Notes: a model not told the origin generated them from the sequence alone. Positions 16,583 to 25,700 are shown, numbered from the stretch's first letter. The stretch: 64,000 bases of DNA from Granulosicoccus sp045110515 (GCA_045110515.1 JBGCGD010000032.1:21256-85255); one strand, 5' to 3'. Program-made: numbers and translations.

Positions 16583-17848
16583 CTAATTAACGTGTTGTTG
16601 CTGCGCACTGGCTAAATAAGCCTCAGAAATACGGTTGGGCTCCTTGAGCAATTTGTCTTTCCATTCGCCTAGGTTTGCCCCCGTCTGAATCAATCCACGC
16701 ATAACCCCGACGTGCTGAGTCATACCCAGACTGCTAGCACCCACGAGAACATCATCTTTAAACTGCAAGTTCAGATACTTGAAATTCTCCACATCTGACA
16801 TCTCGCCTTCTTCTCCACCCTCGACACCCATCCACATGCCAAACGAGGTTGAAATCAGGCCAACCGTATCGAGCACATTCATGTTTAGGTTACCCGGATG
16901 CGGGGTCTTATGTCCGTGAACCATGTTCTGCGCTGCCAACTTGCCATGTTCCACCGCGGTTGGCTGAATAGCCTGCACGTAATACTCACCTGTCGACAAA
17001 TCACGCCCCTGAGCGACATCACCAGCAGCATAAACATCAGCAGCACTTGTCTGCATAAAATCGTCAACAACGACACCCATATCGACTTCAATACCACTGC
17101 CATCTAAAAAGGCCGTGTTCGATCGTACACCTGTCGCGCAAATGACCACATCAGCTGGCAATGTTTCACCACCTTCTGTTTTAACGCTCAGCGGGTCCGC
17201 TGCTGTACCTTGTGCGATTTCAGAGACCTTTGTCGATGTGAGAACCTTGATGCCCTTAGACACACACCAGTCTTTAATCATGGTGCCCATGACTTCGTTG
17301 GTCATTCGAGAAACCATTCGGTTCTCCATTTCAATGACCGTTAAATCCACCCCTCTTGCGGCCAAGGCCTCAAGAATAATGCAGCCGATAAAACCTGCCC
17401 CCATTAATATGACTTTAGAACCTGCCTTTGTTCCAGCGACAATTTCGTGCGCATCCTGCAAAGACCAGCAGTTATGCACACCCTCAGAATCAATACCCGG
17501 TATGGGCGGGCGCGTCGCTGTTGCACCTGTCGCGACGAGCAGTTTGTCATAACCCAGGGTCTCTCCACCTAAAAGCGTAATAGTCTTTGATTGAGTATCT
17601 AAGGAGCTGGCACACCCTTGCTTTACCGTGATTCCCAGAGACTCAAAGTGCTTTCCATTTTTGCGAAGGTAGGTTCCCTCGGCAGTGATATTGCCAACCA
17701 AGTAATAGGGCAGCGCCATGCGTGAATAAGGCGGGACATCTTCTGCAACAAGCAGAGTCACTTGTCCGCTAGGGTCGAATTTACGCAGATGTTCCGCTGC
17801 ATTTACTCCCGCAGGACCCGCACCAATAATCACGTAATGCATAGCCAT
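16583..17848 (-). CDS. aorC: FAD-dependent NADH oxidoreductase subunit of aldehyde oxidoreductase (AorC-like)
   Basis: A 421-residue pyridine nucleotide-disulfide oxidoreductase family flavoprotein. Residues 5-20 (VIIGAGPAGVNAAEHL) bind FAD, VILMGAGFIGCIILEAL near 146-162 is the NADH-binding Rossmann fold, and VYAAGDVAQGRD near 271-282 is the second FAD motif. No redox-active CxxxxC pair is seen near the FAD site, so it is not a disulfide reductase. In tungsten aldehyde oxidoreductases of the Aromatoleum type a subunit like this passes electrons between the iron-sulfur subunit and NAD. ATG 17848 or ATG 17842 can be the start; the second has better spacing from AGGA. It is 181 bases downstream of the catalytic gene with a hairpin between. 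Confidence 0.85.
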   Translation of the reverse strand: MAMHYVIIGAGPAGVNAAEHLRKFDPSGQVTLLVAEDVPPYSRMALPYYLVGNITAEGTYLRKNGKHFESLGITVKQGCASSLDTQSKTITLLGGETLGYDKLLVATGATATRPPIPGIDSEGVHNCWSLQDAHEIVAGTKAGSKVILMGAGFIGCIILEALAARGVDLTVIEMENRMVSRMTNEVMGTMIKDWCVSKGIKVLTSTKVSEIAQGTAADPLSVKTEGGETLPADVVICATGVRSNTAFLDGSGIEVDMGVVVDDFMQTSAADVYAAGDVAQGRDLSTGEYYVQAIQPTAVEHGKLAAQNMVHGHKTPHPGNLNMNVLDTVGLISTSFGMWMGVEGGEEGEMSDVENFKYLNLQFKDDVLVGASSLGMTQHVGVMRGLIQTGANLGEWKDKLLKEPNRISEAYLASAQQQHVN

Positions 17849-17935
17849 ATCCTAAATACGTTGTTATTAACCTTATGGTCCAGTGCCAACCTTTGCGCGC
17901 ACAAGATCCAGATTGTCGAACCTTAAAGACAACTC

Positions 17936-17956
17936 GGGCGCAGTCCAGCTGCGCCC
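17936..17956 (-). terminator. Hairpin between catalytic and FAD subunit genes of the aldehyde oxidoreductase operon
   Basis: A perfect 8-base stem, GGGCGCAG with CTGCGCCC, closes a 5-base loop. It lies in the 181-base gap between the catalytic gene (ends 18030) and the FAD gene (starts 17848). In the direction of transcription it is followed by GAGTTGTCTTTAAGG, only mildly U-rich, so it is more likely an attenuator or a 3'-end stabiliser that sets a higher level for the ferredoxin and catalytic subunit than for the downstream genes. Confidence 0.5.
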
Positions 17957-18029
17957 AAGGTCCATCATAATCAAGTCTAAAACGTAAGTCTGCGCCAATT
18001 AAAAAACGACAGACCCTGGCAAAGACTCG

Positions 18030-19886
18030 CTAGCTGGGCAGAGCCCACTTCTGACGAGTTTCGTCCGTCATTGAGCCATCTGCTGAATAGCCTCGCAGTT
18101 GGTAGTACTCCGGTAGCATTTGATCCAGCTCGCTGACTTTTCCTTTAGCAGGACCTGAGTTTGCGCCTTCTGACAAAAGACGCTTAGGCAGCGTGTCATC
18201 GGCACCGGTAATACCCGCTTTCTGGTTGAAATCTTTCTCAAGGTTCCAGATTCGCTCACCCACCTCCATCATTCGCTCAGTGGACCAGTCACCTTCGCAA
18301 GCCGCATCTACCTGAGGGGCGATATCGTCCATCGTCCAAGCAAATGTGGTGAAAACACAAAGACCCGCCGAATCAACAGCCGCTGTCGCGTCCTGGAAAG
18401 CCTTAACCAGACCCGCCTTGCCATCAGACTCCAAAGGATCTGTCTTCTCAGGAATGCCGAGGATTTCAGACGCAACCGTGTAGCCTCGCAGGTGACAAGC
18501 ACCTCGATTAGCGGTCGCATACGCCAATCCCATACCTTGAATACCCCGCGGGTCGTAGGCCGGGAACTCCTGACCTTTAACGGTCATGGACAACTCAGGC
18601 TTACCGTATTTTTCGCACAGACGCTTAGAGCCTAAGCCGAGATCTGCTCCAAAACCTTCGCCTTTCGCTGTCATTTCAGCAGCCCAGCACAAGGCTTCCG
18701 CAGAACCAAATTTAAGCTCCATACCGCCCGTGTGCTCGGTGGTAATCGCACCTGTTTCAAACAGCTCCATGGCCGCAGCCACCGTTGAGCCGAGTGAAAT
18801 GGGATCCATACCGTCCTCATTACACAGGAAGTTGACGTAAGTCAGAGCGTCAATATCATCGACACCGGTGTCAGGACCCAGAGCCCACGCTGCTTCGTAC
18901 TCCAGTCCACCGGAATTGATCCAGTACTCAGGCTTATCCTTTACAGAAAAATGAGTTCGGTCGATGGTAGAGATTCGACCACAGGCAATGGTGCAGGAGT
19001 AGCAAGCGCCATTGGTTGTCAGGTTAGGCTTACCATCTGACTTGCGAGGCTCGTGCATGGCTTCGCCACCCACATTATTAGCACCTTCAAACTGGGTTTC
19101 ACTCATGTTGCGGGTTGGCAGAGCACCGACCTCGTTGATGACATTCATCAACACCTGGGTGCCATAAGCTGGCAGGCCTTGACCGGTAACCGCATTTTCA
19201 GCCAGCACCTTTTTGCCGTCCTTAACCGTTTGCATGAATCGCTGAGGATCATCAATACCACCCAAACCCTTAGTGCCGCGGCAAACAACCGCTTTAAGGT
19301 TTTTGGACGCCATGACCGTTCCCACCCCAGAACGACCCGCAGCGCGGTGTAAGTCATTAACGACCGCTGCATAAAGATTGCCCTCTTCGGCCGAACGCCC
19401 AACACACGCAATGCGTATTTGTGGGTCTTGATGCTTTTGACGCAGAGCGTGATCTGTAGCCCAGCAAGATTGCCCCCAGAGGTCGTCGGCCGGCATTAGC
19501 TTAGCAACATCATCTTCAATGTTCAGGTACACGGGACTGGCCGCTTTTCCTTCGAAAATGATCATGTCCCAGCCTGCAAACTTAAGCTCGGCACCGAAAA
19601 AACCACCGGAATTAGAACAGGCTACCGTTCCAGTTAGGGGGCTTTTGCACACGACCGAATAGCGACCACCAGTTGAGGCAATCGTGCCGGTGAGTGGCCC
19701 GGTGGTCATGATGAACTTGTTATCTGGGCCCAAGGCGTCACACTGTGGGTCGATTTCGTCAACCAAATAGCGAGTTGCCAGGCCACGCTGGCCGAGGTAC
19801 TCATTCGCCCATTCCATATTCAGCGCTTCTTCAGCGACAGTTCCGCGCGTCAGATTGACACGCAGTAATTTTCTAGTCCAACTCAT
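18030..19886 (-). CDS. aorB: Tungsten-type aldehyde ferredoxin oxidoreductase, catalytic subunit (AorB-like)
   Basis: A 618-residue member of the AOR family, oxidising aldehydes to carboxylic acids with a bis-pyranopterin tungsten cofactor and one 4Fe-4S cluster. N-terminal pterin-binding domain 1 spans about 1-205 (RVNLTRG, TGPLTGT, GGRYSVVCKSPLTG). Cluster ligands are C295, C298 and C302 (ACYSCTIACGR) and the fourth C510 in DSAGLC, which is also the second pterin motif DxxGLC starting at D505; the other, DPRGIQGMGL, lies near 445. GGLEYEAAWALGP near 326-338 is the usual active-site helix. A strong AAGGAGA site precedes ATG 19886. The preceding ferredoxin and the following FAD gene suggest an NAD-linked AorABC-type complex. 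Tungsten rather than molybdenum is inferred from the family. Confidence 0.93.
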   Translation of the reverse strand: MSWTRKLLRVNLTRGTVAEEALNMEWANEYLGQRGLATRYLVDEIDPQCDALGPDNKFIMTTGPLTGTIASTGGRYSVVCKSPLTGTVACSNSGGFFGAELKFAGWDMIIFEGKAASPVYLNIEDDVAKLMPADDLWGQSCWATDHALRQKHQDPQIRIACVGRSAEEGNLYAAVVNDLHRAAGRSGVGTVMASKNLKAVVCRGTKGLGGIDDPQRFMQTVKDGKKVLAENAVTGQGLPAYGTQVLMNVINEVGALPTRNMSETQFEGANNVGGEAMHEPRKSDGKPNLTTNGACYSCTIACGRISTIDRTHFSVKDKPEYWINSGGLEYEAAWALGPDTGVDDIDALTYVNFLCNEDGMDPISLGSTVAAAMELFETGAITTEHTGGMELKFGSAEALCWAAEMTAKGEGFGADLGLGSKRLCEKYGKPELSMTVKGQEFPAYDPRGIQGMGLAYATANRGACHLRGYTVASEILGIPEKTDPLESDGKAGLVKAFQDATAAVDSAGLCVFTTFAWTMDDIAPQVDAACEGDWSTERMMEVGERIWNLEKDFNQKAGITGADDTLPKRLLSEGANSGPAKGKVSELDQMLPEYYQLRGYSADGSMTDETRQKWALPS

Positions 19887-19898
19887 AATTTGTCTCCT

Positions 19899-20372
19899 TT
19901 ATGCGCCAGCCGCGTTATCGGTCTTGGCAGCCCAGGCTCGCATTTTATCCAGGCCCGTTGCGTTGGCATCGATATAGGTAATGGCTTGAGTCGGGCAAGC
20001 CTCGGCACACTCGGGATCTCCCCCACAGAGGTCACATTTGACGACTTTGCCGGTATCTGTGTTGTAGTTGATGGTGCCGAACGGGCAAGCAATTGTGCAA
20101 ACCTTACAACCCACGCAAACATCAGTGAGGACGTCTTTAGATCCATTTGCCGGGTTGAGCACTATGGCGTCTACCGGGCATGCCTGCATGCACCAGGCTT
20201 CATCACACTGAGTACAGGTGTATGGCACAAAACGTCCTTCGTCATGGAAAGTAAAGACCTTAATCCTTGATTTAGACGGATTTACCATGCCTTCGTTGAC
20301 CAGCGAGCACGCTGATTCACACTGCAAACATCCGGTGCATTTGCCCGGATCTATGTGCAGGGATTTCTGCAT
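19899..20372 (-). CDS. aorA: Polyferredoxin-like electron transfer subunit, four 4Fe-4S clusters (AorA-like)
   Basis: A 157-residue protein with 16 cysteines in four groups: CTGCLQCESACS, CTQCDEAWCMQACP, CVGCKVCTIACP and CDLCGGDPECAEACP, the pattern of the HycB/AorA family that carries electrons away from a molybdenum or tungsten enzyme. ATG 20372 is chosen because AGGAGAG stands 6 bases upstream; a longer frame to 20420 lacks a site and would extend into the region with no ferredoxin similarity. It is the first gene of the operon and is followed after 12 bases by the catalytic subunit. It should be cytoplasmic, as there is no signal peptide. Its last 15 residues are Ala-rich and not needed for the clusters. 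Confidence 0.93.
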   Translation of the reverse strand: MQKSLHIDPGKCTGCLQCESACSLVNEGMVNPSKSRIKVFTFHDEGRFVPYTCTQCDEAWCMQACPVDAIVLNPANGSKDVLTDVCVGCKVCTIACPFGTINYNTDTGKVVKCDLCGGDPECAEACPTQAITYIDANATGLDKMRAWAAKTDNAAGA

Positions 20373-20466
20373 TCGTCTCTCTCCTCTAGTAATTGAGTGG
20401 TGGGTGAAGTAGCCCAACATGCTAATAGTGGCCGAGTAGAGTTGGCCGAGCTACAGGCAATGTGTA

Positions 20467-20776
20467 CCATTTCGTCATCTAGTCTGTGACATACAGTATG
20501 AAATGTAGACTTCAAATGCAAATGAATCTGCTTGCCGAGGTGCCCGCCGGACCCTATTAAATCCAGCCACAATTGTCCGCTGGGTCGCCAAATTTAGTCC
20601 TCTAATCACCCACACAGTGAGGAGACGGCATTACCAAAACGTGACTCGAAGGCAGCCAAAGTCTTTTTAAACAAGCTCGAGCTAACTGCGGGCTGTACCC
20701 GCCGACCTCAGAACCAACTAGGTTTCAACCACTTACAACATCAATGGGACTGCCTGCATTTAACGCAACAATCTTC
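20467..20776 (+). pseudogene. Decayed IS6-family transposase fragment upstream of the aor operon
   Basis: The 472-base gap between the ferredoxin gene and the MFS gene holds pieces of an IS6-family transposase in more than one frame. Readable pieces on the plus strand are PFRH (from 20467), NLLAE (20525-20539), PATIVRWVAKFSP (20563-20601), RDSKAAKVFL (20640-20669) and KQARANCGLYPP (from 20669, shifted frame). A stop codon interrupts between LLAE and PATIV. About 40 codons expected between the helix-turn-helix and RDSKAAK, including the first catalytic Asp, are missing. At 20760-20776 the sequence TTAACGCAACAATCTTC resembles the right terminal repeat of the second fossil at 39339. No matching left end was found. 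It cannot be active. Confidence 0.75.
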
Positions 20777-20892
20777 TCCCAAGAGCTATTTCTCTGCCGC
20801 GCCTGGAGCCAGAGTGGGCAAATTGGTTCCACACGACGCGCACTTTTCGTACACTAGCAAACACCCACCCTAATATGAGTCAGCCCTAGCCC
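20777..20892. other. Short non-coding stretch before the MFS gene
   Basis: After the transposase fossil, about 115 bases remain before the MFS start. I see no gene, no strong ribosome site and no clear promoter boxes in it. The aor promoter should lie on the minus strand between 20373 and the fossil; I could not identify -35 and -10 boxes by eye. Confidence 0.4.
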
Positions 20893-22086
20893 ATGCCAGG
20901 ACTTATTTCACTGGCTATTGCCTATGTGCTGAGCCAGTTCTACCGCTCTTTCCTTGCGGTGCTAACCCCACAGCTAACCAGCGAGCTAGGCGCGGACAAA
21001 GGCGATTTATCGCTAGCCTCGGGGCTTTGGTTTATCGCATTCGGCTTAATGCAATTCATCGTTGGTGTCGGTTTAGACCGATATGGTCCGAGAAGAACAG
21101 CTGGTGTTATTTTTGGATTTGCCGGCACGGCAGGCGCCATCGTTTTCGCAACCGCTCAATCACCCACCGCCATTGTAGTTGCCATGACGCTATTCGGAAT
21201 TGGCTGCTCGCCTGTTCTTATGGCTTCTCTATTTATTTTTGCCCAACGTTTCGAGATGCGCCAGTTCGCCATAATGACTTCTTGGTTTGTGGCATTTGGC
21301 AATTTGGGTAACGTGATTGGTGCCAGCCCGATGGCTGCTGCCGTAGATGCCTATGGTTGGCGAACGGTCATGGCAGGCCTAGGTGCATTTACGTTCGTCA
21401 TAGCTCTGGGCATATTTTTTCTTGTACGCGATCCGAAAGTCGACTCTCCGGCCAACTCGGGCTTGTCAGGCTATATCACCTTGTTCAAGTCGAAAATATT
21501 GTGGGCCATCATGCTGATGACATTAGTGTGTTATGCCCCCGTTGCAGGTATACGAGGGTTGTGGACCGGTCCCTATTTAGCCGACACCTTTAACGCAGAC
21601 AGTCTTCAAATTGGGTCAGTTACGCTGTGGATGGCCATTGCCATGATTGTGGGTAGCGTTATGTACGGACCATTAGATAAGCTATTCAACACACGCAAAT
21701 GGGTCATCTTTACAGGAAACGCAATAGTGCTTTGCGTTCTGAGTTACTTTGTATTCGACCCTACTCCGACACTCTTTGTTGCCACAACACTCTTTGTTGT
21801 ACTGGGCATCTTTGGTACCAGCTACGGTGTATTGATGGCGCACGGTCGCGCTTTTCTACCCGGACATTTAGTCGGGCGCGGCGTCACACTAATAAACTTC
21901 TGTTCAATTTTTGGTGCCGGCTTAATGCAATTCATCACCGGTCGAATAGTGGATGCTCAGGACGACACCGGCTCTCCTGCAACGTATCAAATTTTATTCG
22001 GTACTTATGCTGCGGTATTGTTGGTCGCTCTAGTGGTGTATTTAACCTCTAAAGATGCACCACCCAATTCACCGAAAACCGCTTAG
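20893..22086 (+). CDS. MFS transporter, unknown substrate
   Basis: A 397-residue inner-membrane transporter of the major facilitator family with about twelve hydrophobic segments. The loop between segments 2 and 3 reads FIVGVGLDRYGPRRT, the classical G-x-x-x-D-R-x-G-x-R-R motif. Segment 4 holds LFGIGCSPVLMASLFIF, and the second half starts near residue 200 after a short loop. Relatives include anion and organic acid permeases, but no substrate signature is visible. ATG 20893 has no obvious ribosome site; it is the first Met of the frame and begins directly in the first membrane segment. Its stop codon overlaps the stop of polA on the other strand (22083-22086). It is divergent from the aor operon, separated by the transposase fossil. 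Confidence 0.85.
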   Translation: MPGLISLAIAYVLSQFYRSFLAVLTPQLTSELGADKGDLSLASGLWFIAFGLMQFIVGVGLDRYGPRRTAGVIFGFAGTAGAIVFATAQSPTAIVVAMTLFGIGCSPVLMASLFIFAQRFEMRQFAIMTSWFVAFGNLGNVIGASPMAAAVDAYGWRTVMAGLGAFTFVIALGIFFLVRDPKVDSPANSGLSGYITLFKSKILWAIMLMTLVCYAPVAGIRGLWTGPYLADTFNADSLQIGSVTLWMAIAMIVGSVMYGPLDKLFNTRKWVIFTGNAIVLCVLSYFVFDPTPTLFVATTLFVVLGIFGTSYGVLMAHGRAFLPGHLVGRGVTLINFCSIFGAGLMQFITGRIVDAQDDTGSPATYQILFGTYAAVLLVALVVYLTSKDAPPNSPKTA

Positions 22087-24845
22087 TGAGCCTCTTCCCA
22101 ACTATTACCAACACCAACATCGACCTCTAAAGGAACTTTTAGTTGAACGGCCTCTGTCATTAGCCGGCTCACCTCGCTACCCACAGCGTCTAATTCCCCG
22201 GCTTTAACTTCAAGCACCAATTCATCGTGCACCTGCATAATGATTCGAGCATCTATACCATCACTGTTCAGCCAATGATCTACAGAGATCATGGCGCGTT
22301 TAATGATATCGGCAGCAGTTCCCTGCATGGGGGCATTGATGGCAGTACGTTCCGCATAGTTTCGCATTTGCGCATTGCGGGCATTGATATCAGGCAGATA
22401 TAGACGCCTACCTAACACGGTTTCAACATAACCTTGCTCTTTTGCCAATGCTCGAGTGTCATCCATATAAGCCTTTACGCCCGGATAGCGCTCGAAATAA
22501 AGATTAATGTATTGCTGTGCCTCACCACGAGGTATGTCCAGCTGTTTAGCTAAACCAAAGGCTGACATGCCATAAATAAGACCAAAATTAATAGCTTTAG
22601 CTGATCGCCGTTGATCCGGCTCGACGGCATCTAAGGACACACCGAACACTTCTGATGCAGTGGCTTTGTGAACATCCAATGATTGTTCGAACGCGCTCAC
22701 CAGTCCTGCATCTCCTGATAGATGCGCCATGATGCGCAATTCTATTTGCGAGTAATCCGCTGCTAATAAACGATAACCTGACTCGGCAATAAAGGCCTCT
22801 CGTATGCGTCGTCCCTCTTCGGTCCGTACTGGAATATTTTGTAGGTTAGGATCTGTACTGGACAAACGACCCGTCGATGCGACTGCCTGATTGTATGACG
22901 TGTGCACACGATTGGAACCGGGATTGATCTGCAACGGCAACTTTTCAATATAGGTGGACATCAGCTTAGTTAAGCTGCGGTGCTGGAGTATTAACTTCGG
23001 TAACGGGTAGTCTATGGCTAATTGTTCAAGCACGTCTTCAGCTGTCGATGGCTGGCCCTTAGGGGTTTTTCTAATAATAGGAAACTGCTTTTCTTCAAAG
23101 AAAATTTCACCAATTTGTTTTGGAGAACCTAAATTAAACTCGCGCCCCGCGTCTTCAAATGCTTCTGCTTTCACACGCTCTATGGTGGTCGCGATTGTTT
23201 TCCCCTGCGTCTCAAGCATCCCGGCATCGATTCTGACGCCCGTATATTCAATACGTGACAAGACGTGTAACGATGGCAGTTCAATATCAAGATACAGCGA
23301 CTTTAACGAAGGTTCTGATGACAACTTAGGCCAGAGCGTGTTATGCAAACGCAGCGTAATGTCTGCATCCTCTGCAGCATAGTGGCTGGCAACATCCACC
23401 TCTATTTGATTGAACGTAAGCTGCTTTTTACCCTTGCCAGCTATATCTTCAAACTTAACTGTTCCAAGCCCTAAATATTTTTTCGCCAGCGAGTCCATGT
23501 CGTGGCGTGTCGCCGTACTATCGAGTACATAGGATTGCAACATAGTGTCATGCGCAACATTGGTCAGCTCTATTCCATGATTACGCAGCACGTTTATATC
23601 GTACTTAATGTGCTGGCCCACCAAGTTGCGTTTTTCACCCTCAAGCAACGGCTTTAGCTTGCCCAGTACCAGCGCTCTGTCGAGTTGTTCCGGAGCACCT
23701 TCGTAATCGTGTGTCAACGGTACATAGGCGGCTTCACCTTCGGCAATTGCGAAGGACAGCCCGACGACCTCAGCTTGCATATAATCCAAGCTCGTCGTTT
23801 CCGTATCGAATGCAAAGATCTCTGCATTTTCCAACTTCTCGATCCAGCTATCCAGTGACGCCAAGCTGGTAATGGTTTCGTAATTTCGATCAGCGGAATC
23901 AGCCACCGACGCAGGTGTTGCCGATGGAGAGCCACCACTGGCAGCTTGCTTCTGCTGAATGGGCGATAAGCCCTCAGCCAGTTCTCGGCTCCAAGTTTTG
24001 AACTCAAGCTCTTTGTACAGCTCCGCCAGGCCTTCCCTGTCCGGTTCTCCGATTTTCAGTTCCTGCAGTGGCGTTGGCAGGTCCAGATCAAGCCGAATAG
24101 TGGCCAAATCATAGGACATGGGTAAATGGGCAATTGCATCTCGAAGCTTCTCACCAATTTTGCCTTTAACCGATTCTGCATTTTCAATAACCCCATCGAG
24201 CGTCTCGTAGGCGGCTAGCCACTTGGCGGCGGTTTTGGGGCCACAACTGGGTACCCCGGGGATATTGTCCGAGGTATCTCCCACGAGCGTCAGGTAGTCA
24301 ATGATTTGCGAAGGCTTTACACCGAACTTTTCGATAACTCCAGGAACATCCATGACGGTATTCGTCATGGTGTTGACCAAGGTGACATTTTCATCCACCA
24401 GCTGAGCCATATCTTTATCGCCCGTGGATATGACTGTTTTCAAGCCCGCGGCTGTAGCCTGAACCGACAAGGTACCAATAACATCATCAGCTTCTACACC
24501 CTCAATAATGACCAGGGGGAATCCCATTTTCTCCACCACCGAGTACAAGGGTTTTATTTGCGTGCGCATGTCATCAGGCATGCTGGCCCGGTTAGCCTTA
24601 TACTCTGGATAGATATCGTCTCTGAAGGTTTTGCCGCTGGCATCGAAGACAACTACCATTATCTCTGGCTGATAATCAGTTACTAGCCGACGCAGCATGT
24701 TGACCACACCGTAAATTGCGCCTGTGGGCTGACCTTTTGAATTGGTCAACGGCGGCATGGCGTGAAACGCACGGTACAGATAGGCAGACCCATCTACCAA
24801 GATGGCAGGCGGGGTAGTTGTGACTTCAGTTTTGGCGCTGGTCAT
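22083..24845 (-). CDS. polA: DNA polymerase I
   Basis: A 920-residue repair and Okazaki-fragment polymerase with all three domains. The 5' nuclease (about 20-300) begins ILVDGSAYLYRAFHAMPPL and contains the conserved GDTSDNIPGVPSCGPKTA. The 3'-5' exonuclease (about 325-510) keeps its catalytic residues in FAFDTETTSLD, so proofreading is probably intact. The polymerase domain has motif A DYSQIELRIMAHL, motif B RRSAKAINFGLIYGMSAFGL and motif C QVHDELV. I choose ATG 24845 because AGGTG lies 6 bases upstream; the frame continues 13 codons to a TTG at 24884 with no such site. It is monocistronic, divergent from the LOG-family gene, and its stop overlaps that of the MFS gene. Confidence 0.96.
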   Translation of the reverse strand: MTSAKTEVTTTPPAILVDGSAYLYRAFHAMPPLTNSKGQPTGAIYGVVNMLRRLVTDYQPEIMVVVFDASGKTFRDDIYPEYKANRASMPDDMRTQIKPLYSVVEKMGFPLVIIEGVEADDVIGTLSVQATAAGLKTVISTGDKDMAQLVDENVTLVNTMTNTVMDVPGVIEKFGVKPSQIIDYLTLVGDTSDNIPGVPSCGPKTAAKWLAAYETLDGVIENAESVKGKIGEKLRDAIAHLPMSYDLATIRLDLDLPTPLQELKIGEPDREGLAELYKELEFKTWSRELAEGLSPIQQKQAASGGSPSATPASVADSADRNYETITSLASLDSWIEKLENAEIFAFDTETTSLDYMQAEVVGLSFAIAEGEAAYVPLTHDYEGAPEQLDRALVLGKLKPLLEGEKRNLVGQHIKYDINVLRNHGIELTNVAHDTMLQSYVLDSTATRHDMDSLAKKYLGLGTVKFEDIAGKGKKQLTFNQIEVDVASHYAAEDADITLRLHNTLWPKLSSEPSLKSLYLDIELPSLHVLSRIEYTGVRIDAGMLETQGKTIATTIERVKAEAFEDAGREFNLGSPKQIGEIFFEEKQFPIIRKTPKGQPSTAEDVLEQLAIDYPLPKLILQHRSLTKLMSTYIEKLPLQINPGSNRVHTSYNQAVASTGRLSSTDPNLQNIPVRTEEGRRIREAFIAESGYRLLAADYSQIELRIMAHLSGDAGLVSAFEQSLDVHKATASEVFGVSLDAVEPDQRRSAKAINFGLIYGMSAFGLAKQLDIPRGEAQQYINLYFERYPGVKAYMDDTRALAKEQGYVETVLGRRLYLPDINARNAQMRNYAERTAINAPMQGTAADIIKRAMISVDHWLNSDGIDARIIMQVHDELVLEVKAGELDAVGSEVSRLMTEAVQLKVPLEVDVGVGNSWEEAH

Positions 24846-24934
24846 AAGAGACACCTGACGGGGCAATGACGCTAGTGTACCCAAACCTGCGAACCTGCTT
24901 AGACTTTAATGCAAACAACATTTAGGACGAGTCA

Positions 24935-25657
24935 ATGAGACAACTACCTACTCATAACCAAATGCGGCGGGATGCCCGGGATAAAGCGCTGACTCGCGAC
25001 TCCTGGAAAATTTTCCAGATCATGGCAGAGTTTGTTGACGGCTTTCAGCAGCTCGCAGACTTAAGCCCGTCGGTCAGTATTTTTGGTTCTGCGCGCTTTA
25101 AACCAGACAACCCCTATTACAAAGCCAGTGAAGAACTGGCTCGCCTGCTTTCCGATTCCGGCTTCGCTGTCGTAAGCGGAGGCGGACCGGGTGTCATGGA
25201 AGCTGTCAACAAAGGCGGGTTTGCCGGCAAGTCAGCCAGCGTGGGTCTGAACATCAAACTTCCACATGAACAATCCGGTAACGCGTATCAGGATATCAGC
25301 GTTAATTTCAAATATTTCTTCGCCAGAAAAGTTATGTTCGTTAAGTATGCGTCGGCTTATGTGGTGATGCCCGGTGGCTTTGGCACCTTGGATGAAATGG
25401 CAGAAATTCTCACGCTTGTACAAACTGGAAAATCAAAAAAGATACCGATTATTCTGTACGGTTCAGAATTTTGGGGAGGCTTGATTGAATGGTTCAAATC
25501 ATCCTTGGTAGTTAACGGCACCATCAGCGCCGAAGATTTAAATCTGTTCCATGTGACTGACGACCCACAATTTGTCGTCGATACAATCTTTAATTTCTAC
25601 GAAGGCGTTGACCTAGACAGCATAATCGATGAGTCACAATTACTTATGGACTTATAG
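24935..25657 (+). CDS. LOG family protein (TIGR00730), putative cytokinin riboside phosphate phosphoribohydrolase/nucleosidase
   Basis: A 240-residue Rossmann-fold protein. The two LOG signatures are present: SGGGPGVMEAVNKG near residues 83-96 and the PGGFGTLDEMAEILTLVQ segment near 145-162, containing the PGGxGTxxE motif with its catalytic glutamate. LOG proteins split nucleoside 5'-monophosphates into base and ribose 5-phosphate; in bacteria they may act on purine nucleotides (as PpnN does, though that is longer). ATG 24935 is preceded by AGGA at a spacing of 8. The gene is divergent from polA across an 89-base gap and ends at a hairpin shared with the histidine kinase gene. The substrate here is not known. 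Confidence 0.88.
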   Translation: MRQLPTHNQMRRDARDKALTRDSWKIFQIMAEFVDGFQQLADLSPSVSIFGSARFKPDNPYYKASEELARLLSDSGFAVVSGGGPGVMEAVNKGGFAGKSASVGLNIKLPHEQSGNAYQDISVNFKYFFARKVMFVKYASAYVVMPGGFGTLDEMAEILTLVQTGKSKKIPIILYGSEFWGGLIEWFKSSLVVNGTISAEDLNLFHVTDDPQFVVDTIFNFYEGVDLDSIIDESQLLMDL

Positions 25658-25675
25658 AATTTAGCCTTATGCGTT

Positions 25676-25700
25676 CGGCCTGACAATGTTGCTCAGGCCG
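25676..25700. terminator. Hairpin between convergent LOG-family and histidine kinase genes
   Basis: A perfect 8-base stem, CGGCCTGA at 25676-25683 with TCAGGCCG at 25693-25700, and a 9-base loop. It overlaps the stop codon of the kinase gene at 25693 and follows the LOG-family stop by 18 bases. U-tracts are weak on both sides, so it may act as a shared 3' end for both transcripts. Confidence 0.5.
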
